In this document: in pieces, positions 1-14,338 of the stretch
How positions within the stretch are numbered: position 1 is the first letter of the stretch
Layout: each line of letters opens with the position of its first letter
Origin: Chaunax sp. Z400
Lineage: Eukaryota; Chordata; Actinopteri; Lophiiformes; Chaunacidae
Direction: 5' to 3'
NCBI GenBank assembly: GCA_037577475.1
Contig: CM075188.1
Span: forward strand, 20,875,001 to 20,939,000
Length of the DNA: 64,000 nucleotides
Notes under the pieces: model-generated
Databases searched by the model: none
Seen by the model: the letters and a program-made list of their open reading frames with translations, nothing else
What the model was told of the DNA's origin: nothing
Made by a program: the position numbers and the translations under genes

Positions 1-54
1 TTTCCACTGCAGTGTGAACTGAGCGTAAGGCTTCACTTCGGGACAGGCTTTTAC

Positions 55-3000
55 CTTCCAATGGGTCCCGTGTCAAACCCAGCTGACTGATGATGTACCG
101 CGGGATGTCCGTCTTGATTCCTTGGCCAACTTTGGCATGACCCTCTGCTGCCTCGAGCAAGTGATAAAACTCTTCCGGGTCAAACTCCTGTGAACAGCAT
201 CCAAGTTTAATCTATGTGGACTGGCTGAGGCTCATATCATACCAAACTGAACTCAAAGCAGGAAGACAGCAAAAGCATTTATGTCACAGGTCCAAATCAA
301 AGGCCACGGCTCTCAAAAGATGTTCAGCTTCTCTTTCAAGAGGCTTCCAGTCCTGTCAATTTAGCCCCACCACAAAGAAAACATTGACTCTAGTGGTATT
401 TAGAGTGGATATTTTAACTGTTGAGGTTCTGATTGAGTTTTTATCAAAGTGACTTTTTGTAATATTTTCTTCCTGTCATGTTCTGGTGACACAACATCTG
501 CGCTCTAAACGAGAACAAAGGTCAGAATCTCATTTCAGTGCCACTTTAACGTGAACCGACTTCTACAAACAACGTCATCTAATTATCAATTAGGAAGAGA
601 TTTTTTCCTCCGCGGCTTACCAGACACTCCAGGAGGCGAGCGGGCCGGGAGATTATGATGAGGATCTTCCTCACCAGCTGGATGATGACAGCTACCTCCT
701 CGCTTTCAGAGCGTTCGTACGCCTGGAAAACAGAATAGGAGCAAGGGCAACAAAATGTCATGTTTATTATGTAATAAGCCCAATTAAGAGAAGAAAAACC
801 CCCACTTGAACACAGATTAAAAATAATACTTTGAAACCAGAAAAAGTGAGCAAATGTGTGCGAGTGATGTTGAAAAGTTAAACATTGTTTCACTGACAAG
901 ACATGATTAACTATGTTAAACTTTGCACACCACTACTCTTCAGTTTTTGCACTGTGGAATTTTATGAAACTAACATTTTTTTTAAAATGAAATTGTAAGT
1001 GACATTTTTTAGCAATAGAAAGGGAAATAAAAATAAAGGAGAAAAGGTTAAAATTATTTCCACATTGGCACATTTTGGGACATATGATAAAAGACGCCAA
1101 TATGTGCTTCTTGGATAATTCTAATCTAAAATGTTGAGAAGAATTTCTCAGTTTAATGTCAACACAGTATATTCAAACACAATTCATTAATAATGTGACC
1201 TTATGAAGCAACTAAAATGTTTACAAAATGAAAAATTGGGTATGCAGACAGGATGCAAACCTCCTCTGTCACCAGGGCTTAGATAGATCAATGAAAAACA
1301 ATTGATCAACAGTGAGGTGTACATTTTTCAACCTCTAGCGCCACTTCCTCCACCCCTGAAAAAACATTCTAGCAATAGCGAAAGTGCTGACTAAGGAAAT
1401 ATAAATACATAACAGCAGCATGGTAACAGCAGATGGGAACTACTTTAAGAGAAACATGACAACAGACAATGATAGAGGAGATAAAAACTTAAATTAGGGG
1501 GATTATTAAAATAATCACTGGATGGGTGGGTGAAGTCTTGATGATTCATCCACAGCTTTTCTTGCGGATGACTGGAGAGACAGTCTCTACTGATGAAACA
1601 GTGGCTGCATGGTAGACTATGCATTTGTGTCCAAGTCGAATGTGCAGCCTGGACCATGACAACATTGATCACACTGATCTGTCTGTTAAATAGAAGGTCA
1701 TACTCAGCAGCTTAGCATTAAGACTGGAAACTGGGGGAAACGGCTAGCCTGGCTCTGTCCAAAGGTAACATAATCTGTCCATTAGCATATCTAAAAGGTC
1801 AATATATTACTTAAACTTTCTCCAGGATTCCCAGAGATGCAGAGATACATCCAATCACACGCAAGAAACCAACAAGGAGCCACAGAAAATTTAGATGACT
1901 CACCGGTCATTTTATCCCTGACATGATTGAGTTTTCAGGTTTGTATTTGTGTGAGTCTGACAGAATTTGTTCCACTGCATGGGAACAGACTTATCAGTTC
2001 AGCTTGAGGTACAGGGAGTTGGCCATGCCTTCTGTCTGACAGCTCGCAGAGGAACAGAAGAGGTTGCTATAGAAACATTTTATCACAACACAGATAAGTG
2101 CTGTGACGGAAAAGTAACTCAATGGCAGTGACAGTTTCCACCACCAGATCGATGTGTTTGCCTTTGGCTATCAGATGGTTATTGAGCAACATGCATGAAT
2201 GCCCATTTCACCCGGCTCAATCAATCGTTTGCATGTAGCAGCTCATGAGCTGACGCTTAAAGGCGAAGCATGCAGCCATCAAACCCATTGTGACCCACAA
2301 GATAGCTGCATCACAAATAAGCCGGCCGTTTCCTCACCTCGTGAAGCAGCTTCTCCAGTTTCTCCTGCAGCTCAGCAAAGTAGCGGGACGTGACCAGGCC
2401 TTTATGGGACTTGTCCAGACAGTCTCTGACCAACTCGACAAGCTGGTGCTGGATGAAGCCCAGCACCCCGTCAGACAAAGGGAGCGAACACTCTGGAGAC
2501 CAGTGGGTGATTATCTCAAACAAGCGCTCCTCCATCTGGGCTGTGGCCTGCAACCACACAAACACACAGTTCAAGAATTTGAGGGGACATTATTGTTAGG
2601 ATTTTTAATCTCTGCAGCACTAAATGTTCATAATATTTCTGTGGGCGGATTCATATGTTGTTAACCCAGTGATCAAATCCCCAACTGCTGGAGATTATAG
2701 CTTTCTGACCTTGGTTTCCACCCACTATAAAACCCCTACCTACTGAGTTTCAAGACAATTCACATTTTACTATGTACCATGTCTTAAGCATTTCTTTCAG
2801 TTGGATTAACAAACAAATTATGTTTTGTTAATGTGGGACAACACAAACATTCAACAAACTGGAAAAACAGCAATGTGCAGTGTCTTAGCTGCATTTTGCA
2901 TACCTTTGGAAAACGCTCTTTGTAAACATGGTTCATCATGACGATCTCATTATCAAAGGAGACGCTCGATCGCCCGGGACTGCAACACAAACACAAGAAA

Positions 3001-6000
3001 GAGATTAGCATATTTGAAGTTAATAGCAAATGTACTTTCATTTTACAGAGCCACAATCAAACACAACTCTCTTATGAGCTAATAAGCGACGATGCATTGT
3101 AAAAGAGGTTATGTCATTGTGGCTATTGACTCAGTTCTGCCCACCCAAACATACACACATCATCTCTAAACTCATAGCTTGGGATTTGACAGAGATTTTT
3201 TTTTGTCGTTAACATCTACAGTTGTCCTGCTAAAATGCTAAATTGTAAGCAACATTCAATTTCAGTGGCTCCTTTGCTGGTAAAACTACAATAAGGGGTT
3301 TTGATGTCTTGTTTGTACACCGACTGGTCAGAGCAAACCTCTGTTGACAAACCATGTGAATCATCATGTGCTTATTCATTAACTGAAACACCTTCCTCAA
3401 ACAGATGGAGGGAAAACCTATCACATGCAAACAGGCTCCTTAAGCCATTTTTTTTGTCATGAAAGATGCCTCCATCTCAGGCCTTCTATCCTCCTTAACC
3501 ACCCCCGACCCTGTCTACAGTTGAGCAGCTAGATCCCTGAGGCGCTCTATTAGCTAACGTGCCCACGCACGGCACAACATGGTGCCAGAACACAGAGCAC
3601 TTAGGCATCACACAAACGGCACAGAGCACAGACGAAAGTTGTCAGAGGCACACGGCTCTGCAGTCAGATCTCCGCCTGCCTGCCGTCCCACAGAGGCATG
3701 TGCAATCGATCCGAGGCCCTTCAGAAGTGTTTGCTTGTAAATGTGTGTTGGTCATACTGATGCATAGACATGTTGACTTCTGACAGTCTGCTGTTACATA
3801 ATGAGACCAAGGATCTCATGAACAATGCAAAACTTGCTTTCATAGTCCAAAGTTAATAAAAACATTTGTTTTCCTAAACAAAGGTGGAGTTATTCTTACA
3901 GAGGGGATGAGTGAGCTACAGTTACAGTGGTAACCAAATTCTAATCAGTTCATTGTAGCCCTCTGAATCAGAATCGAATCATCAGGTCTCCTGAGACTCC
4001 GCTCCCAGTCATTAACTTGTAACCATTTTACCCCTAAAATTAACACGCAGCATTATTAAAAGAAAACTATCTATTTGACGATCGGACTCATTTCAATGCA
4101 AGGTGGAATCAAGATTAGCTACCTGAGGCTCCGTGATCGAGGTCTTATGACCGTCGAGGGCCGCCCGTCCTCATCAGTCATGCTGTCTGTGCTGCGGAAG
4201 TGTTTGAAGAGGAAGTGCAGCTCATCTTGTGTCGGTTGGTAGGGAAGCTGGTGAAGGCGCTCCTGGGAGGATGAGGAGGACTACAGACACAAAAATGGAT
4301 CCATCCGTTGAGTTAACACAAGTCTGATTTCTACATTCAGCAGCTTAAAATCTTCACATGTATTTGCTAGCCAAGACATGGGGCGATCACAACTGAATTG
4401 TGAGGATAGCATCACCTGGAAGCAGTACAGTCATTTTTATGCCATGTCAATCTTATGTACAGTTAGTGGTTCTCATCTGATTTTTATTTTGACAGTGATG
4501 AGTGATTGAAGAGACAGTAGCTTTACTTTAAAGTCTGTTTTTTATTTTACTCACATGATGTTACTTTTTTTATCATTAATTGGGCTTGAAATGTTGATAC
4601 TATTTTTCAGATAGTTGATTTGAGAATAATGAACGATAACTGCTAATAATGACTCAAGAGAATTCCGAAGGACCTGAAATAAAAACTCTACACTGCAATG
4701 TTTGTACCGTCGGCACCTTCAAATCAGCGCCTGGCTGACGAATGTGGAGGATAAAAATGAGGAACATAAACTCATCTGGTATCAAAGAGTGAAAAAAATT
4801 ACCCTCTTCAACTAATGATTAAAATATTCAGCTGGTGTGTAAACAGGTAAAGCTACAATTATGAAGATAATTTCTGTGCTCCAGATCTACTGAGGCACTG
4901 AGTGAACTCTTTTAAAACTAATGGGAGTGCTGAGTGTATGCTGTCAACAATGGGTTTAATGTGGACCATGTGTCCTGACCAATGGAGGGGCAGAGGGACG
5001 ACATCTGTGAAGTCTCTTTCTAATGCCTCAGTATAAAGAGGGCAGTGAGGGCCACTGAAGAGCCCCATTGTCTCCACTGATCTCTGGGCCTGTAGCTGCA
5101 CACGGCAGACTTTCACCATGACAATACAATTACACTACTTTATTTTAGGAACAGAATTTGATGTTTAGTATTCTGAAAAACCTCATTCTGAAAGGACTTT
5201 GGAGTAACTAATTTTCACTAAGTTTGTTGTGTGAAAAACACTTTCATACTGTGTTTTTTTTTTCTTGTTTTTTTTAAACATTTATCCAAAAAGCCTTGAA
5301 TAGTAAATCAGGAAATCAAACATAACACGCCGAAAAATGGCAGATTTTAAGGCTAAAGTCACATAAGTACCACAAGCTGATCTTAATTTTTAAAAATCTA
5401 AACGCTAATAACACACACTTTATCTCCTAAAATAAAATGCCCATGCATAGACAGTGAATATTACTTCTAACAATGACTTCCACAGACTGGAGAATGACTA
5501 ATTCAAGAAGATGATACAGTAGTACAATTAAAGGTCGTGTCCGTCTTGGCATTCACATTTAATAATTTGAATGTGCTATTTGGGCCGAGTGAGGTGTTAG
5601 AATTGCATGGCCACCAGATATCGACTGGGGAGAACAGTGGCGTGTTGTTTTGGGATGACTTACCGAGACAGTGGAGCTCGGCGGGTTGGTTCCATAGCCT
5701 GACGAGGGGAGTGATGCCAGGGACCATCTCCGGCCCTCGGCTCTGGGAGAAAAGGACACGCATGTTACATAAGCCTCAGCAGCATTGGAATTAGTAAGCA
5801 TTTTATATTTGAAACTCCTTATATAACAGATGACGGAGGAGTTCTGTGACTATGAGAGCGTAAAATTAATGTTTTTTTTCACCCTATATCATATCTAAAA
5901 AGGCTCTCTATATCCTTACTTGACATAGCTCTCTTTTTTGCTATATGCAAATCAAGCTATACCTTCACATAAGATACATACTTCACATGACAAAAACCAT

Positions 6001-9000
6001 GAAAAAGGCATGATGGAAATTTTTTTTAAAGGATCTATCTACCTGTCGGTGCGAGCCAGGTGACTGAGATCACGACAGCAGCAAAGAGAAAGAGAAAAGC
6101 AAAGAATACAGTTTGAGTGAATTTCCTGTGACCCCTGGCATTCAGCTGAGGGATTAGTACTGACAATGCTGCTTTCCTTGCCAGTCTGAATTTGTCCAGA
6201 TAGAAGGAGTAGCCAGCAAACTAAATGAATTTGAAGATAAGAGTTTTACGCAACAGAAACAAATCTTTGCTTCGTTGCATAACCAACAAAAGGATCTTGT
6301 TTTCAGTTTGAATTTTGTAACAGCAAACCAAAAAAAACAAAACAAAACACTCACCAAACCGGAGGGTTGTGTTTTATAATATTTGGTATGGTCTTGGCAA
6401 GTAGAGGAAACAAGGAAGCTCCCAAAGAAAGCTCAAACGGCAACAGAACACTCAGAACTAACTCTGTTTGCCATGACAGACTGAATGAGCAAGATCTTTA
6501 AGAGTGATGTTATACAGACCAGACTTCAGAATGTTGTTTTCAAAACCACTTCAATAAATTAAGGCCTGTGTTCTTATTAAGAGTTTTTCAGTCCGTGTTG
6601 AGTTCAGTTCATCAGCTAATCAGGAATTTCAACTGAACAGCATCACTAAAGACTGACATAAATATATATATATATATATATATAACATATAAAGCCTTGT
6701 GCATCAGGTTTTATGTATGCATAAACATTAGATTGCCTATCATCTTTACAGTGAGCTACTATATGTGCTTCACACTGAGGCAAACACTCATTTTCTCACA
6801 GTAGCTTTCATTTTTCTATCTCGTTCCGATCGCACTCCAAGATGAAGCAGCTGCTCTTGACTTTTTAAAGCCTCTTCTTGGGCATCTTCAAGGTGCCACC
6901 TCGATTGTAGGCAACAGCTGCCTGGAGCGAGACTAGCACGTTGCCATGGCAACTGGGTCGAATGATGCGTGAGTGGGCTTGGGGGGTACCCTCGTTCTAA
7001 CTCTACTATCTCATCTTGCCAGGGAGGAGTCGGCTGTAAGGAGACCTAGCAGAGGAGCGAACGCTCCAGGCTGAGTCACCTTGCTGCTGTTTCTCTTCAG
7101 CTTCCACACTGTCCTCCTCTGTTCCAGCACACACACTGATTATCACAGGAAAATACTCATAGTGTGCTCATGCATCGAGATTTGGAATTTTGTAAATTCG
7201 GATTTGGTTCATTTGGGTTTGCACTGTCAAAATAAACAGTTTGTAAACAAGAGCCACATGGAATCGGGAATCAGAAGTGACTGTAGTTCCTGTAATTGTA
7301 ACCACCACCAATGTGGCATTGCACATGGTATGGTTGTTGTTGCCTGACAGACTGGTTTGAGTATTTTATTAACTGCTGATCTACTGTGATTTTCACAGAG
7401 AACCATTTCTAGAGTTTAAAGACAATGGTTTGCAAAACGTCCTTGTTTGATGTCAGAGGAGAATGGCTGGACTGGCTCCAGCTACCGGAAGCCCTTCCAT
7501 CAGCCTTTCTAACATACCATATCACAAAGTTGAAATCATTTCAGTTGAAATCATCTCAACTGGTTTCTTGGACAGTGATCAAATCTTTATCTAATACATG
7601 ATGGCATTATCACATCATGTGCAGCCGACAAATCTGCAGCAACTGCGAGATCTTATGTCCATATATACTGGGTGTAACTAATGAGGTGGCCCCTGAGTGC
7701 ATATGGAGGATAAATCTTCCGAGACTACATTAATAACACGTAAATACTAACTCGCTTCTATGCAGCGCTTTTCTTTAAATGAAATTCTTGTTGACCTTAT
7801 GGCTATTACCAAAATTACATTTCTATTTCCACGAAAACTTAAAAACTAGAAAATTACAGACCTATAAATTTACAAATCTATCGATTGTTTGAATGGAATA
7901 CAATCATCATAATATTTGGCGCTTCAGATGTGAGGCAGCAAATAGGATTCACAAGAGCTGCTTGACATACCTTCGAGCAAATGGAAAGTTGAGGCAGGCA
8001 CCGGTCGACACATTTCGAGGGCTGTCTAGAGGGCTGCTCGCAGCTGAAAGAGGAAAGACAAGGTTACTATGGATAATCCAATGATAATAGAACAGAGAAG
8101 ACCACGTGGTTGCATTTACAAGTGGAAATATTCCAAAAAGGATGACATCATGTCTACGCAGGAAACCTTAATCACCACGAAACCCAGATGCATTAACCAG
8201 TACCTCAGAATGGTCCGACAAATCATCTTGCAATTGCTTTTCAAAACATTACAGCACGGATCTGCGAACATTCTTAATCCAGAGGTAAAGCCCCATCCAG
8301 TTCGGTGTCACGGGTCTGACAGTGTGGGTACACTAGAGACTTCACATGCAAATGGTTTGAGTACCAATTTGGACTCAAGAGAGAGACCCAATTAGAGCCT
8401 GACTGCACTCAGTGATTAGACAATCCTTAGCATGATTGAGTTCAAAGGGAGCACATCCATATACAGCTGGAATGAGGAGTTTTCTTTTCGTGGAGTGCAG
8501 CTGCTTCATGACATTAAGGGGTTGTGCTGTTGTTGATTCACAAAGAAGAACACCAATCAGAAGTTACGAGGCGCTGAATTATCTTCTATTGAGCCGTTTA
8601 AAGTGTTCTTGTTTGATTTGGTTATTGCAAACAGCTGATATACTGTATAGTTTGCGGATAAACACACAATAAGGTTGAATAATTTTGTTTTTCCAACTGT
8701 AAGTATGTCAAAATATTCTGCGAGTCAACTAATGTCTGGCTGTGACGTGGCGTGAAAGTCCTATTTGAACAAGCGTCATCTTGTTTTATTGACAGGTTGG
8801 CAAGGCACAGTGCCCTCCAGCTGACAAAAGGTAAACTGAGAGGATCTGATACTTCAGTAACATGCTAAACAGTGACGTGATCATTTGAAACCTGATTAGA
8901 TGTCATTAAACAAACATATTGAAATGTAATGTTTACATACGGCTAAATTCTACATTTGAATGAATAAATTTGATTTCTGAGAAGATCTGATACCGAGTGT

Positions 9001-12000
9001 GTCTTCACATCAGGTCGGTTTGAAACTCATAAGTTCATCTCCAGCATTTGGTCAAGTGAGTGCATTACCATTTAAATTTGATGATGTTTAGCAACATCTC
9101 AATCTGATTTTAAACAGAGATCACATGAGGTCACATATGAGTCTATCATGCCGAGTTTATATTGCAAAAGCTTGAATCAGAAAATGTAATGGGCTTTGTT
9201 GGTGTGTAAATATTTATAGAGCAAAGTTGGAATACAAACCAGAAAGTCAAGTTTAAAGATTAATTAAATGCCAAGATGCCATTACTGCAGTTTTGCCCTT
9301 TTTTGATGTAAGGTTTAACAACTCTGAGATGACAATCATTTCTTCCTTTGTCTCAATGCTTGTGAGCTGAGCACAAAGCCACAAGGTATCTTAATACATT
9401 GAGCACGGTTGCATCTGTCTGACTGGCAAACGCAGTGAGATGCTTTGAGATACTGCATTAATCCCACAGGGGGAAATTCTTTGTCTGCATTTGACCCATC
9501 CCTGAGGAGCAGTGGGCTGCCACTACGTGCAGCGCCCAGGGAGCAAATTGGGGTTCAGTATCTTGGGGATCGAACCACCGACCTTTCATTCCGCGAACGA
9601 CCGCCTGAGCCAGCCACAGCTGCTAGATGACAATGCATTACATTGCAGCGTGAGTAGAGCCAACATGGTATTTTGCAGCAATGCTTGTGTTCGTACTTGT
9701 TGAGATTAAGGATTACCTAACATCACAAGAGATCTTACCAGTGTGGAGCGAGAGTGGGGAGAGTGGCCGTGACAGCGTGGGAGATGGTGTCCCGACACCA
9801 AGATTCTTCCTGTTGCTGCTGCGACAGCTGAGGCACAAAGACAACAATCAACAGATTGCCAATATCATATTATATATTCAGCGACTCTCATGACCTGTGA
9901 GCTAATTAAATCTGTATTAGTCCAACCACCCTAGTAATTAATAAGGCTGTTAGTGGAATTAATTGAATAGCGTGTGCAACTGATATCTGAACTATAAGGG
10001 ACTCCTTCAGAATGACAGATAGATTTATCTTGTTTATTTACATATTTTCATGATGAAACTGGTTCCCAATGGTTACATGGTTTTTTTCCCCCTTCTTTTT
10101 GCTGGTTTACACACAGAACAAAGGCTTGCATGGTGATCCTTGACTACATGTTATACCAAAATTGTTCAATGGTTCACTGTTGTAATATATGAATGTCAGC
10201 AGCAGCAACCCCCCCCCCCCAAAAAAATAAAAATAAAATAAAAACAACTCAAATTTAGGCCTGCACTAACTGCACTTCTTGTACTTCTTTCCTGCACATC
10301 CATGTACAACTGAGACACCATCTCTGGTTGCTAATTTTGAATGAACAATAGAGAGCAATTAATTTACCTAACAAGCAGGATGATGCAGTCAACAGTAAGC
10401 ATAACTCAAGTTTCTGAACATCCTTGGGATACTAGAAGTTTCTGCAATTCACAAAAATACACACGTCATGGTCTGGTACGGATTAAGTTTATGATATTTA
10501 GCCAGAAGGAATGAGATCTCTTCGTCTCTGCACACTGAGATTTAACTCAACCGATGAGATTATTTCCGCCTTCAGAGCAGCCCTGTCTTGAGAAATGGTT
10601 ATGTAACTGCAACTCTAATCTGCAGGCAGATGCATGACACACCAGCATAGCCATGTCATCTAAAGAGGGAAAACTGATGAGTTAAAATATGTAGAGCCAC
10701 AGATGTCCGTGTCTACGTGTGTATGTAATGGGATGGAATGCATATAATAATCATCTGGTTTTGAAAAGGAGTGGCAAACTTTGACCAATAACATTCAAGC
10801 TGAACAGTTTTTATTGTGATATAATGGTGAACTGTTCGGATAGTGTTGAAATAATTAGTCAATTAATCGATTATTAGAGAGACAGACATCATCTTTTTTT
10901 GATGGTCAATGAATATTTGTCGCGTGTCTGTTTCTAGCTTGTCACATGAAAATATCGGTTCTTCTTCTCCATTTTACAGCCTGTAAGATGGAACATCTTT
11001 GAGATTTGGTCTGTTTACTAAAAATAAAAACAAGGAATTTGAAGAACTTGGGCTTCTGGGAAATCGATGATTCGATCATCATTCGATGATGATTTCAAAC
11101 TGACTATCTTTGAGATTTGGGGTGCTGGTTGGACAAAAGAAGTTATCTGGAGACAGACCATTGGCCTCTGGGAGACTGTAAAGGGTGTTTTTGTTCCATT
11201 TTTTGGGGGGGATTTTATAGTTGACAGATGAATCAACAACCCCTTAGACCTAGTCTGTAATGAACAGGCCAAACATCACTCAGATAATGAACAGCTGTGG
11301 GTTGCATTTCCAGTCATCTAACAATAAACATGATAATTAACGAAGACCTACAGTTAGTAATAATCACCACACTTATAAACACTATTATATACATTTTTTA
11401 TTCTGTTTAACTTTAATTGGTTGCAGCTGTGTAGCAGCTGAGGTTACAGCCACAGTTTCGCTTGACCCACAGGACGTTGCGGACTAGCTGTAAAGTTAGC
11501 TACGTGTTTTCAAAGTACAACTGCATGTTGGATCGTATATTTTTACTATTTAAATTTGAGAGTACCCATTTTATTACAAATATCATCAGCCATCGTCATC
11601 GGAGCTGTTTCCTGTTATGGGTTTTTCTTGGTTAAAAAATCGCTGTGGATCAACACAAACTGATGGGTTCTACTAAATAAACAGGCTTAACAAAGAGCTA
11701 GCTTACATTGGTACTGCTTTATCGCAACGTCGCCAAATTAATTTCACATTAAATAACACGTTTAAGTCTATACGAAGACCAGCTACTTGAAATAACAGCA
11801 CTCTAACATAAAAAGCATAATAAATACAGCGTTAAACCAATGTTAGCTTGAATTTGAACCTTCATATCGTTAACTCTAGATCGCTACCTTTTTGAGCGTT
11901 TCAGCAAAGATCCCGGAACAAAATGGGACTTGTTCTGGCTCGGCATCGCAGACCATTGACTTGGATCCGACATGCTGGAGGATTTTCTTGTAACAAAGTT

Positions 12001-14305
12001 AATGGAGGTTTCAGAAAACTGTATCTGGACTCGATGAGAAGCCCGCTCCCCCTGCTGCTGCTGCTATTACCGCCGTTCTACCCTCTCTGCCCATCGTCTC
12101 TTCGGTGGTTTCTTTTGTAGTCACAACGAGTTTGTCTGCCTCGTGCGATCGCAGGAGTTACATCCTCTGGTCGGCTATCTAACCGCGGTCCTGTCGCTGA
12201 AACATCACACCCATGGCGAGCTGTTTGGTCTGGAATAGCGTTCACGCAGCAGTGGCACACTTTAGTCTGACCTAAGAGATGTTGGCTGGCTGCGTATGTA
12301 TCCGTGTGAGTTTGATGCTGCATTCAAACACCGCTCGTTACCTCCAGCTCCTACTACTGTAAATATCTGCTTAACTATCCATTTCGTCTCTAAGGTGTCA
12401 GAACATAAGATAAGATAAGATATTCCTTTATTAGTCCCACAGTGGTGAAATTCTCAAGCATAGAGATTTTAAAAAAAATAACAATTCCAATTACAAATCT
12501 ACCAAAGCTAAAGATGACAGCTTCAATTGTTTGTTTTGGTAAACCAGGTAGTAATTTTCATTGCTGTAAAACCAAAAAGCAGTCAATTTTCACATTTGCA
12601 AAGCTTTTTTCTTGATAAATAAATAACTTCTGCATTCATCAAAAATGTTCATGAGAGATTCTCCTTGCCTACAACTTAGCAAAATGCAATAAATGAAAGC
12701 ATTACACCTGAAAGATAAGATTTACCTCCACCAATGAGAGTTAAGGTTATGAAATTTTGTGTAGGGGAGGATTTGGGGCCTAGGAAAAGTTGAATAAATT
12801 TTGAGGCAGGTATGTATGCATATGGAGCATTCTTTAAAAAAATCTGATTTATGACATAAAGAGAGCAATTTTTACTTAGGCCTATAATATAACATTAACC
12901 TTTTCACAATATACCCCCATGTATAATGTTTGCTTGACTGTAGACCATTTGGTCAAAGTTAATAATAGTCAACTATTGCTGTGGAAACACTCGTTATGTT
13001 CATCTCTTTTGCCACTCATGTTGCAGGGGGAATTTCCTACAGAACTTGAAAGCAGCATAAGATGTTATTGGGTTAAACCATGAGGAGTTTGGTGGTGGGA
13101 GAATTCTTGAGAAACTTTAAACAGTGGTACATTCCATCGCATATGGTATCGATAGTTTACATGTAGCCCTGGTTGGCTGCACTGTATGCATTTTGATATT
13201 AATTCTATCAGAACAAAAACATCATGCAGTAATCATTTATATAATTGCATATAAACATAATACCTGAGAATGTCTATGTATTTGGATGGTGAAACAAAAT
13301 AGGTGGGTTTGAAATGCAAACTGCTGTGACAAATGATGCCAGCAAATGTGTAAGCTGCCATACAATGGCACCAGATTAAGGAATTTATGATTGATGCATC
13401 TTAGAGACCTTTGCGTTCCCACTAGTATTTGCTCATTTTTCAAAAGAGAAAACTGGATTCATCACTGTATCGTGTATAGTATGACAGCCTAGCACTGCTC
13501 ACATATACAGAAACATGTTGGATGCAGCCGCTTCTGTTTGCAGCTTTGCCTGCCTCCACAGCACCCAGCATCGTTGCCAAGCAACCCACATACTGTAGTC
13601 TTAGTTGCAACTAATAAACGATAGGTCTTCACTAGTGAAACAGATGCACATTAAAATATATACATATACATATACAAAAACATCTCAGAGTTATTGCATA
13701 TTTGCATTTGCAGGTTAAACTGTAAAATCTATACATTGAGAATCACTCAGCAGAAAACTCTTAGATAAGCTGCTAATTTACGTTTATTGTTTAACAAACA
13801 CTTAAAACGCAAAATGTTTTCTTGATGTCATTCAGATCCAATCTAAAAATCTTGTATATTGAGTCATCAATCCTGTCTGCTGTCTACACACCTAACTCTA
13901 CTCCATCATGTTATTTTTTTGATTTTGTAGATTTTTTTTGTTTTGTTTTCTTTTGTTTTTTTGCCACAGATCCTCAAATAGTTAACAAAACTCTCACACC
14001 ACAAGGTCCATTTAGCAGCTCTCCTGAAGCTTTCAATCCTACCACACTGTCTTCTTCAGCAAATGGAGCTTGCTGCTGTTGTCATATAATTGATGTTGAT
14101 TTAGTGATATGACTGACAGCACCAAGCTGGTATTAAAATGACCTTTTGCTTTTTGGTCAAGAATTAATAGACTAAAATGATGTTTTAGTTTGTCTCTCAG
14201 TTTTTGTTTTTGTTTGTATGTTGTTGTTTTTGTTGTTGTTTTTTTGTCTTCACCCTGTCTGCAACTCCTAGCCCAAAGCCCATTTGTAACTGTTGAAGAA
14301 ACATT

Positions 14306-14338
<33 letters not shown>

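Noticed and set aside
2199..2664. Plus-strand frames opposite the 2338-2547 exon
   Set aside because: Shadow of the mast3 exon on the minus strand, which has clear family sequence and splice sites.
9565..9612. Possible tRNA gene from the A-box and B-box words
   Set aside because: The boxes belong to a SINE head with a retroelement tail, and no complete cloverleaf can be formed.
12078..12323. Minus-strand 81-codon frame in the GC-rich block
   Set aside because: It lies upstream of mast3 exon 1b and is better explained as 5' UTR/promoter; there is no protein likeness.
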